A DNA stretch of 64,000 nt, taken from JAWLHU01 sp041690255 (lineage in GTDB: Bacteria; Bacillota; Sulfobacillia; Symbiobacteriales; Symbiobacteriaceae). This document shows positions 1-8,434 of this stretch, piece by piece. Position 1 is the stretch's first letter. The number at the start of each line of letters is the position of its first letter. The position numbers were made by a program, and so were the translations under genes. The stretch covers positions 62,001-126,000 of the forward strand of contig JAWLHU010000010.1 in NCBI GenBank assembly GCA_041690255.1. The letters run 5' to 3'. The notes under the pieces were generated by a model. That model did no database searches, had not been told where the DNA came from, and worked only from the letters and a program-made list of their open reading frames with translations.

Positions 1-360
1 GATGGTCGCCTCCAACTGCTCGAGGAGGTCATCTTCAAACTCGGTGATCCTGCCACAGGTCTGACAGACCAGGTGGTGATGATGATGCGAGTCCTCATCG
101 ACCACCTCGAACCGGGCCCGACCGTCGCCGAAGTCCAGCTTCTTCAGGACCTCGATCTCCTCCAGGAGCTCAAGGGTCCGGTAGACGGTGGCGATCCCGT
201 TGTTCGGATGGGTCTCCTTCAGCATGGAGTAGACATCATCTGCCGACAGATGCCGGCCCTTGTTCATCAGGAAGATCGAGATAATGGCCCAGCGCTGGGG
301 CGTAAGCTTGTGCCCTCGCTCCAACAACCGGGTATAGATATCCTTTAGCATGAGGGGCAA
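1..360 (-). CDS. Fur-family metal/peroxide-responsive repressor (partial, 3' end cut by window)
   Basis: This is a Fur superfamily DNA-binding repressor (Fur, Zur or PerR type; the subtype cannot be told). The visible 120 codons hold the winged-helix segment (SADDVYSML, then NGIATVYRTLELLEE), then the metal-binding run EDSHHHHLVCQTCGRITEF with its His cluster and a CxxC. The C-terminus lies left of position 1. I place the start at a TTG at 360 because AGGTGA lies 5 bases upstream of it. The ATG nine bases later (351) would sit too far from that site. A Fur-box-like palindrome lies about 90 bases upstream, which suggests autoregulation. The gene follows ylzJ on the same strand. Confidence 0.9.
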   Translation of the reverse strand, partial: MPLMLKDIYTRLLERGHKLTPQRWAIISIFLMNKGRHLSADDVYSMLKETHPNNGIATVYRTLELLEEIEVLKKLDFGDGRARFEVVDEDSHHHHHLVCQTCGRITEFEDDLLEQLEATI

Positions 361-426
361 TGCAGTCACCTCTCTTGTTCGCTTCACCCCAATAGTTCGG
401 GCGAACGGAGAGAGATTCCTTCCGGA

Positions 427-464
427 ATACCGGAAATCCGGTATGGAAATGAGAACGATTCTAA
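427..464 (-). promoter_or_regulatory. Palindrome and Fur-box-like operator upstream of the Fur-family gene
   Basis: Two symmetric sites are visible. ATACCGGA-AA-TCCGGTAT at 427-444 is a perfect 8-bp inverted repeat. TGAGAAC-G-ATTCTAA at 450-464 has the 7-1-7 layout of Fur/PerR boxes and matches the classical TGATAAT-N-ATTATCA half sites at most positions. Both lie in the 148-bp gap between ylzJ and the Fur-family start. Autoregulation is inferred from position. The first repeat could instead be a weak terminator for ylzJ, but no T-run follows it. Confidence 0.45.
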
Positions 465-508
465 GATGAAATGGGACGGCCCGGGCAGGCCCTCACCTTC
501 CCGGGCGT

Positions 509-742
509 TCAGGAGCGAAGCGCAATCCGGTTTCCCGGCTGAAACCGGGGGTCCAGGTAGTCCGTGGGATCGCCTGAGATCAACCGGACCAGGGTGGCGG
601 TGCCGTCGCCCAGCGGGCTTACCTGGAGCACCCGCCCATCCACGATCAGTTCGGTGATGGCTGGGCTCTCCGGTCCCATCCCCTCCACGATCAGCTCAAC
701 CGGCATGGCCGACCAGATGATCCCCGGGCCGCAGTCCATCAT
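509..742 (-). CDS. ylzJ: YlzJ-like protein
   Basis: A 77-residue protein resembling the Bacillus YlzJ family, whose function is unknown. The family-like features are an N-terminal beta-rich part beginning near GIIWSAMPVELI and the stretch LISGDPTDYLDPRFQPG, which matches the typical LLSTDPxDYLNPxYxPG pattern. The start ATG at 742 overlaps the stop of tepA (ATGA), so translation is probably coupled to tepA. In B. subtilis, ylzJ also sits directly after tepA and before spoIIIE. Here tepA is interrupted by the mobile element, so ylzJ expression may be polar on that insertion. Confidence 0.75.
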   Translation of the reverse strand: MMDCGPGIIWSAMPVELIVEGMGPESPAITELIVDGRVLQVSPLGDGTATLVRLISGDPTDYLDPRFQPGNRIALRS

Positions 743-1011
743 TGGACCACCCCCGGCCCGGCCGCCTTCTTGTCCGCAATCAGGCGGTTCAGCTTGGAGA
801 CAGCGGCGGAAAGTCCGCCCACCTCGTCGATCAGCCCATTCTTCACCGCATCTTTCCCGACCACGACGGTGCCAATGTCGCGAGCCAGCTCGCCGGTGCG
901 GAACATCAACTCCCGGAACTGCTCCTCGCCGATCTTGGAATTCGCCACCACAAAACGGATCACCCGATCCTGCATCTTGTCCAGGTAATCATAGGTCTGC
1001 GGGACCCCGAT
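739..1011 (-). pseudogene. tepA: tepA 3' fragment, separated from its 5' part by the integrated element
   Basis: This holds the C-terminal 86 codons of TepA (a ClpP/SppA-like protease homolog), starting right after the shared IGVP codons in the attachment core. It continues QTYDYLDKMQDRVIRF, then FRTGELARDIGTVVVGK and GLIDEVGG, all typical of the TepA C-terminus. The 5' part lies at 19887-20445. Joining the two through the 13-bp core restores an open frame of about 273 residues. In the integrated state this fragment has no natural start. An in-frame GTG at 1059 inside the element is the only nearby candidate. Disruption is probably reversible by excision. Confidence 0.85.
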
Positions 1012-2839
1012 ACTTACCCTGATGCACAGACTTCGAATCACGAGTAAAAGCACCCTCAACGGTGCTGGCGATCTCGTCGGCAGTAGTCTTTGCGGCGTCG
1101 ATGATCTCCCTGATCCGGACGTTGACCGTGACCTCCATGGTGTCGTCGTAGACGTTTACCCGCTCGACCACCTGGTTCAGCAGGAACTTCCGCTGGTGGG
1201 CCGGCGCCTGCTTGAAGGCGGTTGTCCACCGGGGGAGGATCTGCGCCAGTTGGGCCAGGGTCTCCTCCTCCACCATCCGGGCCGATCGGTGCTTGTTCAG
1301 CTCGGCCAGCTGGGCTTGAGACCGGGCAAGCTCCTCCTCGATCTGGTTGAGCTGCTCTTCGATCACCGAGAGGGGAATGCGGGTTTGCTTGCCGGTGATC
1401 GCGAGGTTGAGCTGGTCAGTGTAGTAGGTCCGGCGGGCAAGCAGGCTCTCTACCTCTTCCCTCAGTGCCTCCAGGCCCTGTTCGGCCTGGCCGCTGGACT
1501 CCTCGTAGGACTCCTTCACCTTGGCCTTGATCTGCTCGAAGTCGAACTGACCGAACCACTGGTCTACCAGGGTTAGGACGGCATCTTCAATCAGATCCTT
1601 TCGCCAGTAGCCACGGGTTGCCTGGCATTCGCTCTTGGCCCCCCGCTTATGGTTCCGGCAGATGTAACCCTCATACTTGTCGTGGACGACAGAGCCATCG
1701 GCCTTGGTTCGCTTGTTGGAGTAAGTCTTGGTCACCAGGGGCTGACCGCAGTACCCACAGAAGGCAGCGCCGGTCAGCAGAAGGTGACTGGTGAAGGCAC
1801 GGGGCGGAGTGCGCTTGCCCTTCTTGACCTCGCCGAACCGCTCGGCTCTAAGTTGCTGGGCCTTATGCCAGATTGCTTCATCTATAATCTCAAGTTCTGG
1901 CACGTGGACTTCCGACCAGGTCCACTCCTTGGAGTCCTTCCGAACCCGACGGCCGGTCTGGTAGCTGTTCTTACCCCAGGCCGGGCGCCCCATGTAAATG
2001 GGGTTCTTCAGGACCTCCAGGATCTGCGGTCCATCCCAGGGCTGACCGTTGCGCTTGCGGGCCATGTAGGGCGGGTTGTTGATCAGGGTGGCGATCTGTG
2101 TACCGCCCAGGCCCTGGTTGACGTAGAGGTCGAACATGAGCCGGACCCACTTGGCCTCTTCTTCCTCAACCTCGATCCCGCGGACCGGCCGCTTCCTGGC
2201 CCGACCGTTGGCGTCGACCAGTTCGGCGGCGGAGAGATCCTTAAGGCGGTAGCCGTAGCTGGTCTTTCCGCCGGTCCAGTTGCCGTTCTCGGCCATGCGC
2301 TTCATGGCGTTGGTGACACGGACCCGGGTGTTGACCGATTCGGTTTCGGCCTGCCAGCCTTCCACGAAGCGGAGCAACTTGTCCACCTGGGTGCTGGACT
2401 TGAGGGGCTGCCCGGTTTCGTACACCCAGATCTCCACGCCCATCTGAGCGAACTGGCGGATGATGATCGGGTACTCCTCGGAGTTACGGGAAAGACGGTC
2501 CGTCTTGTAGATGACGAGGATGTCGAACCGGTCATCTGCGGCGTCCACCATGGCGGTGGTCAGGATCTCGCGGTCGTCCTTGCTGAGCTTAAAGCCCGAG
2601 ACGCCGGCTTCGGTGTACTCGATGGGCTCCCCGCCCTGGGTGGCGATCTCCCATTCGTCAGCGTGTCGGGCTACGAGTTGAAGGCAGTAGTCACGCTGTA
2701 CGGGGATTGGTACGTCCTGGTCATCCTTGGTTTGCTTCTTGTCCGAGACGCGGAGCAGGAGGGCGGCCCGCTTCTTTTCGCCTGCGGCCCACCGCTCTTG
2801 CTTGCGCCTGGTCAGTTCTGCGTAGGGGGTGTGTGCCAA
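989..2839 (-). CDS. Large serine recombinase (integrase/excisionase of the element)
   Basis: Site-specific recombinase of 616 residues in the integrated form. The resolvase-type catalytic domain has the nucleophile Ser32 in LLLRVSDKKQ and the conserved YKTDRLSR. A recombinase domain (about 195-300) follows, then a zinc ribbon near residue 360 (CGYC with later Cys residues) and a coiled coil (about 450-550), the usual layout of phage/ICE serine integrases. Start is TTG at 2839, 8 bases after AGGAGGT. A good promoter lies just upstream. Its last codons cross the attL core, so the final residues (A-D-L) and stop come from host tepA DNA. In the excised circle the frame would instead run on for another 135 codons (see 19478-19885). 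Confidence 0.95.
   Translation of the reverse strand: MAHTPYAELTRRKQERWAAGEKKRAALLLRVSDKKQTKDDQDVPIPVQRDYCLQLVARHADEWEIATQGGEPIEYTEAGVSGFKLSKDDREILTTAMVDAADDRFDILVIYKTDRLSRNSEEYPIIIRQFAQMGVEIWVYETGQPLKSSTQVDKLLRFVEGWQAETESVNTRVRVTNAMKRMAENGNWTGGKTSYGYRLKDLSAAELVDANGRARKRPVRGIEVEEEEAKWVRLMFDLYVNQGLGGTQIATLINNPPYMARKRNGQPWDGPQILEVLKNPIYMGRPAWGKNSYQTGRRVRKDSKEWTWSEVHVPELEIIDEAIWHKAQQLRAERFGEVKKGKRTPPRAFTSHLLLTGAAFCGYCGQPLVTKTYSNKRTKADGSVVHDKYEGYICRNHKRGAKSECQATRGYWRKDLIEDAVLTLVDQWFGQFDFEQIKAKVKESYEESSGQAEQGLEALREEVESLLARRTYYTDQLNLAITGKQTRIPLSVIEEQLNQIEEELARSQAQLAELNKHRSARMVEEETLAQLAQILPRWTTAFKQAPAHQRKFLLNQVVERVNVYDDTMEVTVNVRIREIIDAAKTTADEIASTVEGAFTRDSKSVHQGKYRGPADL
999..1011. other. attL core of the integrated element
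   Basis: The 13-bp sequence GCGGGACCCCGAT occurs here and again at 19884-19896. The flanking bases then diverge, as expected for large serine recombinases, which need only a short common core. It lies inside tepA codons for Ile-Gly-Val-Pro. The core also lies inside the last codons of the recombinase gene. Confidence 0.85.
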
Positions 2840-2876
2840 CTTGCAGACCTCCTATACTGAGCATACGACACATAGT

Positions 2877-2905
2877 ATTCTACCCAGTTTCTAGGATCCC
2901 TGCAA
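2877..2905 (-). promoter_or_regulatory. Sigma-A-type promoter of the recombinase gene
   Basis: On the minus strand TTGCAG (2900-2905) and TAGAAT (2877-2882) are separated by 17 bp, leading to a start site near 2870 and a short leader to the TTG start at 2839. Confidence 0.6.
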
Positions 2906-3202
2906 GATGATCACTAAACCAGTTGCACACATACTCCAGAGCCAGATGACTGTCTTTGGCGGACATCTATTCTTCCTACTTGTTCATTTTGGTCAATTCT
3001 TGTTAGATTGATATTGGATTCGATAACATTCCTGGATCGATCTTCTGATCACTGTGGGAGGTGAGGCGCTAGCATCATTCCGCCGCCCGATACCGGGAAC
3101 TTTCGGTCTGCCACACGTAAGAACGAGCGTCCATCATGGTTCAGAGCCTATCCATCGGTCCACGAACCGGAACTGGTTTACGAGGCATTTGAACAAAAGG
3201 AG
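2906..3202 (+). other. AT-rich intergenic region ahead of the adhesin gene
   Basis: This stretch between the divergent recombinase and adhesin genes is clearly richer in A and T than the flanks. It holds AAGGAG at 3197-3202, 9 bases before the adhesin ATG. No convincing gene or consensus promoter for the adhesin was found; a weak TTGTTA / TAACAT pair lies near 3000-3030. Confidence 0.4.
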
Positions 3203-3211
3203 AAACAACAC

Positions 3212-6200
3212 ATGCTTAAACGCCTGCTCCCACTTGTCTTGGTCAGTATGTTGCTATTCTCTGAGGTAGCCGAAGCACTCAATGTCGGATCAACGCTTGA
3301 CTGGGCTGGACGTCGGCAAGACGGGTACGGAGACATCGACCATCTTACCGACGGCGACTTATCATCCTATGGGCGCTGGAGCGCTTGGGCGGCTCCCACG
3401 TCCTCAGGGTGGTGGAGCGAGTTCGTTATCAGAGACGTTGATAGCACTACTGTCCCTTCGATTGACTTCTACGTGAAAAGTGTTAAAAGCGAGTATGCCA
3501 CGGCGCCCGGAGTTACCTTCACCGTCTACTCACGGACAGGCGAAGCGCTTGGCACCAGCCTAATGCCCGTTGGGACAACTGGAGTTCACACCATATCTGG
3601 ACCCTTTACGAATCCAGGATATGTCCGGATGTACGTTCCGTATGGCTTCACAGTCGAGTTATATGAGATGGTTGCCGCCACAAGGCCCATGGGCGCGACT
3701 ATCCCTAACCAGCAGAGGGTCGCTCTATGGGTCTATCCACACGACCAGGCGGTAGAAATCACCTGGTTGAAGCCTCGGGACACACAGCAGGTGACGGGGT
3801 ACGCTGTTTACTGGTCAGGGGACTACGGTCATACCTGGTCACGCACCTCAGTGGGTGCGACTACGTTCTCTCACACGGTTACCGGCTTGACAAACGGCCA
3901 CACGTACATGTTCAAAGTAATCCCTATGGGTCCTACATCCGACGCTGAGAGTGGCAACCCTCCCACTATCCGATACGCCGTTCCGATGCAATCTGGGGCA
4001 TTACTCGGGGCTGAGCCATCCAAGTCTTCTCGGGCCGAGAACATGAAAGCTGCAACCGATGGCAACCTAGCCACGGCTGCGACTCTTCTGGGTCCCGATG
4101 GTTACCTGGAGTACACTATAATGGGTGATATTACCATCAGAGGTGTCAAGTTCCACATGCCCGAACCGGGGGGAGCTACGATGCTCGTCATCCTGTACGA
4201 CGGCGCCGGAGTTGAAGTCTCTAGAGTAGGAACCTTTGACAGACCCCACTACATTGTCTTCCCCAACTCTCTTACCGGCGTGAAACGGATTCGATTTCAG
4301 TTATCATATGGTGCCTCCCTCCTGATACACGAGGTGGACGTGCTGACGAGCGATCCTGCCGACGTAACTCCACCTTCAGCCCCTAGCAACGTGCGCCTGA
4401 CGGAGTTCGGCCCGTATCACCGCACAATTGCCTGGGACCCAATTGCTGATCCTGATCTGGACACGTACTTGCTGCAAACGAGGATCATCGGGCAGAGTTG
4501 GGGCACATCTGCCGAGCCACTAGGAACTGTGACGACACATACCCGAGCTGAGTACTTCTACCCTCAGGGCATCAGTCCGTACTATGGCTATGAGTATCGA
4601 ATTCTTGCCCGTGACAAGGCCGGCAACGTTTCGGCTGTTAGCAACACCGTAACCTATTGGCCAGGGGAAGATATGACACTGCCACCTCTCCCGACTGAAG
4701 TAACGGCTTCGAACGGGGAAGGGCAGGCGACCCTGACCTGGGTTGCCCAAATGTCTTCGTCCCTGCAAGGGTTCCGTGTCTACCGGAGCACTGACGCTGG
4801 GGTCACCTGGACATCTGTTGGGAGTGTCGGGAAGACCACGAACACCTACACCGTCACGGGATTAGCGGACGGAGTCTCCTACCATTTCGCCGTTACTGCG
4901 TTGGGGCCGAATGGATACGAGTCAGCAAAGGCAGTGGTAGGACCAGTCGTCCTAACGTCCCCCATTCCCATCACTATCAGCCTGCCGGATGGCTCCGTCT
5001 GGGATCCCTCGCAGCCTATCGGCGGAACCGCCCCGTCGGGAGCAACCATCACCATCCGCTTCATCAAGGAGTGCACCGGCGAAAGCTGGATGGTGACGCT
5101 ACCCGTAAACGACGACGGCAACTGGTCCTATACCCCTCCAGACCTGCCCGACTGCACCTACAGCGTTACCCCGTCGGTGGGTACAGTAACGGGTCCTACC
5201 GTTCAGTTCATTGTCGACACCACCCCGCCGGTCGTCACCCCGTCGGTCCCCGAGATGCCACCCACAGGCTGGTACACCGGGCCGGTGACCGTCATCCTGG
5301 ATGTCTCCGACGGGACAATCGGCACGGGCGTCAGCGGAATCGAGTACAGCACAGATGGTGGCGCCACCTGGCATACATCCCCCCCCTCCGGCATCCCTGT
5401 CACCCAGGATGGCACGACCACCATCTGGCACAGGGCCACCGACAGCGCCGGCAACACCTCTGCCCCCGGCTCCGTGACTATCGGTATCGATACCACCGCG
5501 CCGGTCCTCTCGCCTTCCTTCGACTCCTCCACTGGTACCTTGAGCCCTGGTGCCTCCGACGGTACATCCGGCGTCGGGCCCATCGAGTGCTCGGTCAACG
5601 GCGGTCCCTGGGTGGACTGCTCCAACGGTCTCCCTCTGCCCGGCGACGGCATCTACACCATCATCATCCGGTGCCGGGATAACGCCGGGAACCCAGCCGA
5701 GGACGTAATTACGATCATCGTTGACCGAACCCCGCCCACGGCGGAGTACTCCGGCATCCCTAATGAGTGCGAGAGCAGCGTCAGCCCGTTGATCACCGTA
5801 ACCGATGCTACCTCCGGCATCAGCCAAGTGACGATCACCCTGGACGGTCAGCCATACGAGAGCGGCACACCGGTCACCGTCCCCGGTGAGCACGTGGTCC
5901 AGGTGATCGCGGTGGATAACGCCGATAACACGACCACCATCTCGATCCCCTTCACCGTCTGCGATGTGACCCAGCTCACCCTCATCGCCGAACCGGGCCA
6001 GTATTCCGACCCGACTGTCATGCGGGCGGTGCTGACCGGCTATAACGGTTCGAAACCTGGCGAGACGATCACCTTCGCGGTCGATGGGGAGATCGTCGGC
6101 AGTGCCACCACCGGTGCGGACGGCATGGCTACCCTGAGCTACCCGATCCCGCTGCCCGAGGGTAGCTACCCGGTCTTGGCGACCTTTTCTGGAAATCCGA

Positions 6201-6904
6201 GTCGGTTCATGCTGCCAGCGGAAGCCTCCGCCGCCCTGCTTGTCGAGCCTGAGAATGCCAGCCTCTCCTTCACGGGTGGTGCGAGTTTGCTAGCTGCCCA
6301 GGTAACCCAAGCCGATGATGGCTATCACGGCGATCTCTCTCTGACCCAGGTCCAGTTCCAGGTCACCCGCCTCAACCCGGATGGAACGGCGACCGAACTC
6401 CCGGCCTATGTCGTCCCGGTGCAGGGGGATGGCACTGCTTCCACGCCAGCCAACCTGCCGGAAGGGTTCTACCGCATCGCCGTCTCCCTCATTGGCAACG
6501 GCTACTTCATCGCTCCCCCGGTCACCGACTCCGAGATCGTAGTAAGCGATGGCAAGGGCTTCACCATCGGCGGCGCTTCGTGGGGCTCCGGTAAGGACCA
6601 GCTCACCTTCGAGGTCCGACCGGGACAAGACCCGCGAAAGTCGGCCGTAACCGGCACCTTGAACCTGCGGACCACTGGGTTGGAACTCAAAATGACCCAG
6701 TTCGACTGGCTGGTCGTCACCCCGACGGCGGCGCAGTTCGAGGGCCGCAGCGGCGAGTACACCGTCCGAGTCGGTCTGGTGACCGGCCAGGGTAAGAAGC
6801 CCGGGCGAATCACGATAACCGTCTGGCAGGACGGCGTGGTCGTCTACTCGGTCATCGACCAACCTGTGACAGGAAGCCTCCAGACTCACCAAGCTGGCCA
6901 CTGA
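3212..6904 (+). CDS. Secreted multi-domain adhesin-like protein (discoidin-like, FN3 and Ig-like repeats)
   Basis: A 1230-residue exported protein of unknown ligand. A Sec signal peptide (MLKRLLPLVLVSMLLFSEVAEA) precedes a discoidin-like part (about 25-145), a fibronectin type III domain (about 160-250), a second discoidin-like part (about 255-375) and two more FN3 domains (about 385-480 and 490-580). Then come Ig-like/OmpL47-like repeats, each starting near DTTPP or DTTAP (about 680-930), and further beta-rich domains. There is no LPXTG or visible membrane anchor. Position next to conjugation genes suggests a role in cell contact, which is inference. The first half uses more A/T-ending codons than the second half, so the gene may be a fusion of parts with different histories. 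Confidence 0.8.
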   Translation: MLKRLLPLVLVSMLLFSEVAEALNVGSTLDWAGRRQDGYGDIDHLTDGDLSSYGRWSAWAAPTSSGWWSEFVIRDVDSTTVPSIDFYVKSVKSEYATAPGVTFTVYSRTGEALGTSLMPVGTTGVHTISGPFTNPGYVRMYVPYGFTVELYEMVAATRPMGATIPNQQRVALWVYPHDQAVEITWLKPRDTQQVTGYAVYWSGDYGHTWSRTSVGATTFSHTVTGLTNGHTYMFKVIPMGPTSDAESGNPPTIRYAVPMQSGALLGAEPSKSSRAENMKAATDGNLATAATLLGPDGYLEYTIMGDITIRGVKFHMPEPGGATMLVILYDGAGVEVSRVGTFDRPHYIVFPNSLTGVKRIRFQLSYGASLLIHEVDVLTSDPADVTPPSAPSNVRLTEFGPYHRTIAWDPIADPDLDTYLLQTRIIGQSWGTSAEPLGTVTTHTRAEYFYPQGISPYYGYEYRILARDKAGNVSAVSNTVTYWPGEDMTLPPLPTEVTASNGEGQATLTWVAQMSSSLQGFRVYRSTDAGVTWTSVGSVGKTTNTYTVTGLADGVSYHFAVTALGPNGYESAKAVVGPVVLTSPIPITISLPDGSVWDPSQPIGGTAPSGATITIRFIKECTGESWMVTLPVNDDGNWSYTPPDLPDCTYSVTPSVGTVTGPTVQFIVDTTPPVVTPSVPEMPPTGWYTGPVTVILDVSDGTIGTGVSGIEYSTDGGATWHTSPPSGIPVTQDGTTTIWHRATDSAGNTSAPGSVTIGIDTTAPVLSPSFDSSTGTLSPGASDGTSGVGPIECSVNGGPWVDCSNGLPLPGDGIYTIIIRCRDNAGNPAEDVITIIVDRTPPTAEYSGIPNECESSVSPLITVTDATSGISQVTITLDGQPYESGTPVTVPGEHVVQVIAVDNADNTTTISIPFTVCDVTQLTLIAEPGQYSDPTVMRAVLTGYNGSKPGETITFAVDGEIVGSATTGADGMATLSYPIPLPEGSYPVLATFSGNPSRFMLPAEASAALLVEPENASLSFTGGASLLAAQVTQADDGYHGDLSLTQVQFQVTRLNPDGTATELPAYVVPVQGDGTASTPANLPEGFYRIAVSLIGNGYFIAPPVTDSEIVVSDGKGFTIGGASWGSGKDQLTFEVRPGQDPRKSAVTGTLNLRTTGLELKMTQFDWLVVTPTAAQFEGRSGEYTVRVGLVTGQGKKPGRITITVWQDGVVVYSVIDQPVTGSLQTHQAGH

Positions 6905-6921
6905 GTCTGTTCAGAGATGCC

Positions 6922-6950
6922 TACCCCCGATGCAATCCGCATCGGGGGTA
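6922..6950 (+). terminator. Hairpin after the adhesin gene
   Basis: A perfect 12-bp stem (TACCCCCGATGC and its complement) with a 5-base loop begins 18 bases after the adhesin stop. There is no T-run, so termination efficiency is uncertain. Confidence 0.6.
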
Positions 6951-7100
6951 CAGCAATAGACGCCAGCAAGGGGTGGATCAAGCATGACTACCAACTCTCC
7001 AAGAGACTGAGTTCTATACTGACCCCGGTACAGATTGGACACTCAACAGTCGCGGTATAATGGCTGTTGTGAGTCCGGAAGACGGGGGTTTTATCATTGA

Positions 7101-7421
7101 GTGAGGAAACTGCAGAAGCCGGCTCGCCGGTGGACGGCCAAGCGGAAGATGGAAGTGGTGCTGGAGAGATTCGGCGGGGAGATTACCCCGGCTGAGTTCG
7201 CGCGCAAGTACGGGATCACGCAAGCGCAGTACTTTGAGTGGCGGGACCAGGTGCTGGGGGCGGGTATGGCCGGCCTTCGCAATGGCGATGACGAAAACCC
7301 ACGTGTCGGTCAGCTGGAGGAGGAAGTGAAGCGGCTACAGCAGACGGTGGGCCAGCTCACACAGGTGAAGCAGATCCTTCAGGAGACGCTGGGCTGGGGC
7401 AAAAAAAGGGGCCGGAAATAG
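7101..7421 (+). CDS. IS3-family transposase OrfA
   Basis: A 106-residue DNA-binding subunit with an N-terminal helix-turn-helix (ARRWTAKRKMEVVLERF, then TPAEFARKYGITQAQYFEW) and a C-terminal leucine-zipper-like helix (QLEEEVKRLQQTVGQLTQ), the standard OrfA layout. Start is GTG at 7101. Near its 3' end, seven A residues at 7401-7407 form the slippery site at which a -1 frameshift would give the OrfAB fusion. Because orfB is degenerate the element should be inactive on its own. Confidence 0.85.
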   Translation: MRKLQKPARRWTAKRKMEVVLERFGGEITPAEFARKYGITQAQYFEWRDQVLGAGMAGLRNGDDENPRVGQLEEEVKRLQQTVGQLTQVKQILQETLGWGKKRGRK

Positions 7422-7948
7422 CCGCATACCTCAAACAGAAGGAGTACCCGGTGGAACGAGTGTGCAGCGCCCTGGAGCTGCCTGGTTCCACCTTTTACGC
7501 GTGGCTTGAGAAGGCTGAGTAGCCCCTCGGTGGGTCAGCTCGAATCCAGGCGGAGGAGCGGTTCATCAAGCGGATCAGGGAGCTTTGCCGGGAGTTCCCC
7601 ACCTATGTTTACCGGCGGGTCCATGCCCTGCTTGTGCATAAGGACAAGCTGCAGATCAACCGCAAGCGGGTCCAACGGATCATGCAGGGGCTGGGCCTGC
7701 AGGTCAAGTGTAGGGAGAAGTCGGCCCGGCGTGGGCGTGCACAGGAGGCCGCCAGGGACCGCACCGTTCTACCGATCGCCCGAGGGTAACGCGATCGTGA
7801 AGCGATCTTCCGGTCCCTCAAGGAGGAATGCGTCTGGCAGCACCAGTTCCGTTCCTTTGCCGAGGCCGAGCGTGCCATCACGGAGTGGATCCGGTTCTAC
7901 CACGAGGAGCAGCCGCGCGTCTCCGCGGGGGCCAAAGCGGTCAACTAG
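7400..7948 (+). pseudogene. IS3-family transposase OrfB remnant
   Basis: Three separate pieces of an OrfB/rve integrase-type transposase can be read. The first, in the -1 frame after the A7 run (IAAYLKQKEYPVERVCSALE), ends at TAG 7520. The second, from about 7548 in a shifted frame (FIKRIRELCREFPTYVYRRV), resembles the HTH_21 region. The third, from 7799 in another frame (AIFRSLKEECVWQHQFRS), is the C-terminal end and stops at 7946-7948. The DDE core between the second and third pieces is missing. Confidence 0.85.
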
Positions 7949-7949
7949 T

Positions 7950-8102
7950 AATTTGCCGCACGAGGTGAACAAGGGGACCAAGAAGATGATCTGGAGCGGC
8001 GCCGGCTTCGTGGCGGTCATCGGCTACAAGATGATCCTCTCCAGCCTCGTCACCTGGTTCAACATCGACCCGACCGCCATTCCCACCTTCCTCTGGCAGT
8101 AG
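7950..8102 (+). pseudogene. 5'-truncated paralog of the downstream small membrane protein
   Basis: Fifty codons remain, beginning NLPHEVNKGTKK and ending PTAIPTFLWQ. They align with the C-terminal half of the next gene (ELPHERSRAQ ... SYLPVFWQ), including the shared LPHE and the terminal WQ. The upstream part is replaced by the IS remnant that ends two bases earlier, so this copy was probably cut by the insertion. Internal starts (GTG 7965, ATG 7986) could give a shorter one-helix protein, but no good ribosome binding site is seen. Confidence 0.65.
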
Positions 8103-8110
8103 GCAGGCAC

Positions 8111-8141
8111 GCCCCCTGGGCCGCCTGCGGGCCCGGGGGGC
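8111..8141 (+). terminator. Strong GC hairpin between the tandem small membrane genes
   Basis: A 12-bp stem (GCCCCCTGGGCC with its partner, one T-G pair) and a 7-base loop. No T-run follows. It may lower read-through or protect the downstream mRNA end. Confidence 0.4.
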
Positions 8142-8165
8142 TCCCCCACCTGGAGGTGAACAGAG

Positions 8166-8423
8166 ATGAACGGTAACACCGAGATCATCCAGGACTATCT
8201 CATGGTCCGGGGTGTCGGTCTCGCCCTCGCCGACCTGGCCTTCTTCATGGCCATCGCCCGCATGGGCTCCACCGAGCTGCCGCACGAACGGAGCCGGGCA
8301 CAGGACCTCCTGATCAAGGCCTTCTTCGCCTTCATCTTCCTGGCCGGCGACCGGATGATCGCCCACAGCCTGGTGGAGTGGTTCGGCTTCCCCACATCCT
8401 ACCTCCCGGTCTTCTGGCAGTGA
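8166..8423 (+). CDS. Small two-helix membrane protein of the conjugation region
   Basis: An 85-residue protein with two hydrophobic segments (about 15-33 and 50-68) and a short tail ending in PVFWQ. GGAGGTGA precedes the ATG. It stands immediately before the TrbL/VirB6-like gene. Size and topology resemble pilin-like (VirB2/TrbC) or accessory T4SS membrane subunits, but no diagnostic motif is present. The truncated gene just upstream is its paralog, so two copies were once present. Confidence 0.7.
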   Translation: MNGNTEIIQDYLMVRGVGLALADLAFFMAIARMGSTELPHERSRAQDLLIKAFFAFIFLAGDRMIAHSLVEWFGFPTSYLPVFWQ

Positions 8424-8434
8424 GGAGGAAGGCA

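Larger units (their letters stand above)
7020..7948 (+). mobile_element. Degenerate IS3-family insertion sequence
   Basis: The left end probably starts near TGACCCCGGTACAG at 7020. An IS promoter follows (TTGGAC 7035-7040, TATAAT 7056-7061, 15-bp spacing). orfA is intact, an A7 slippery run lies at 7401-7407, and orfB is broken by a stop, frame changes and loss of the central catalytic part. No matching right inverted repeat is visible after 7948, so the right end is lost. Confidence 0.8.

Noticed and set aside
7506..8102. A 198-codon frame spanning the IS3 orfB region and the truncated membrane gene
   Set aside because: Its first two thirds are an out-of-frame translation of degenerate transposase sequence; only the last 50 codons are meaningful.
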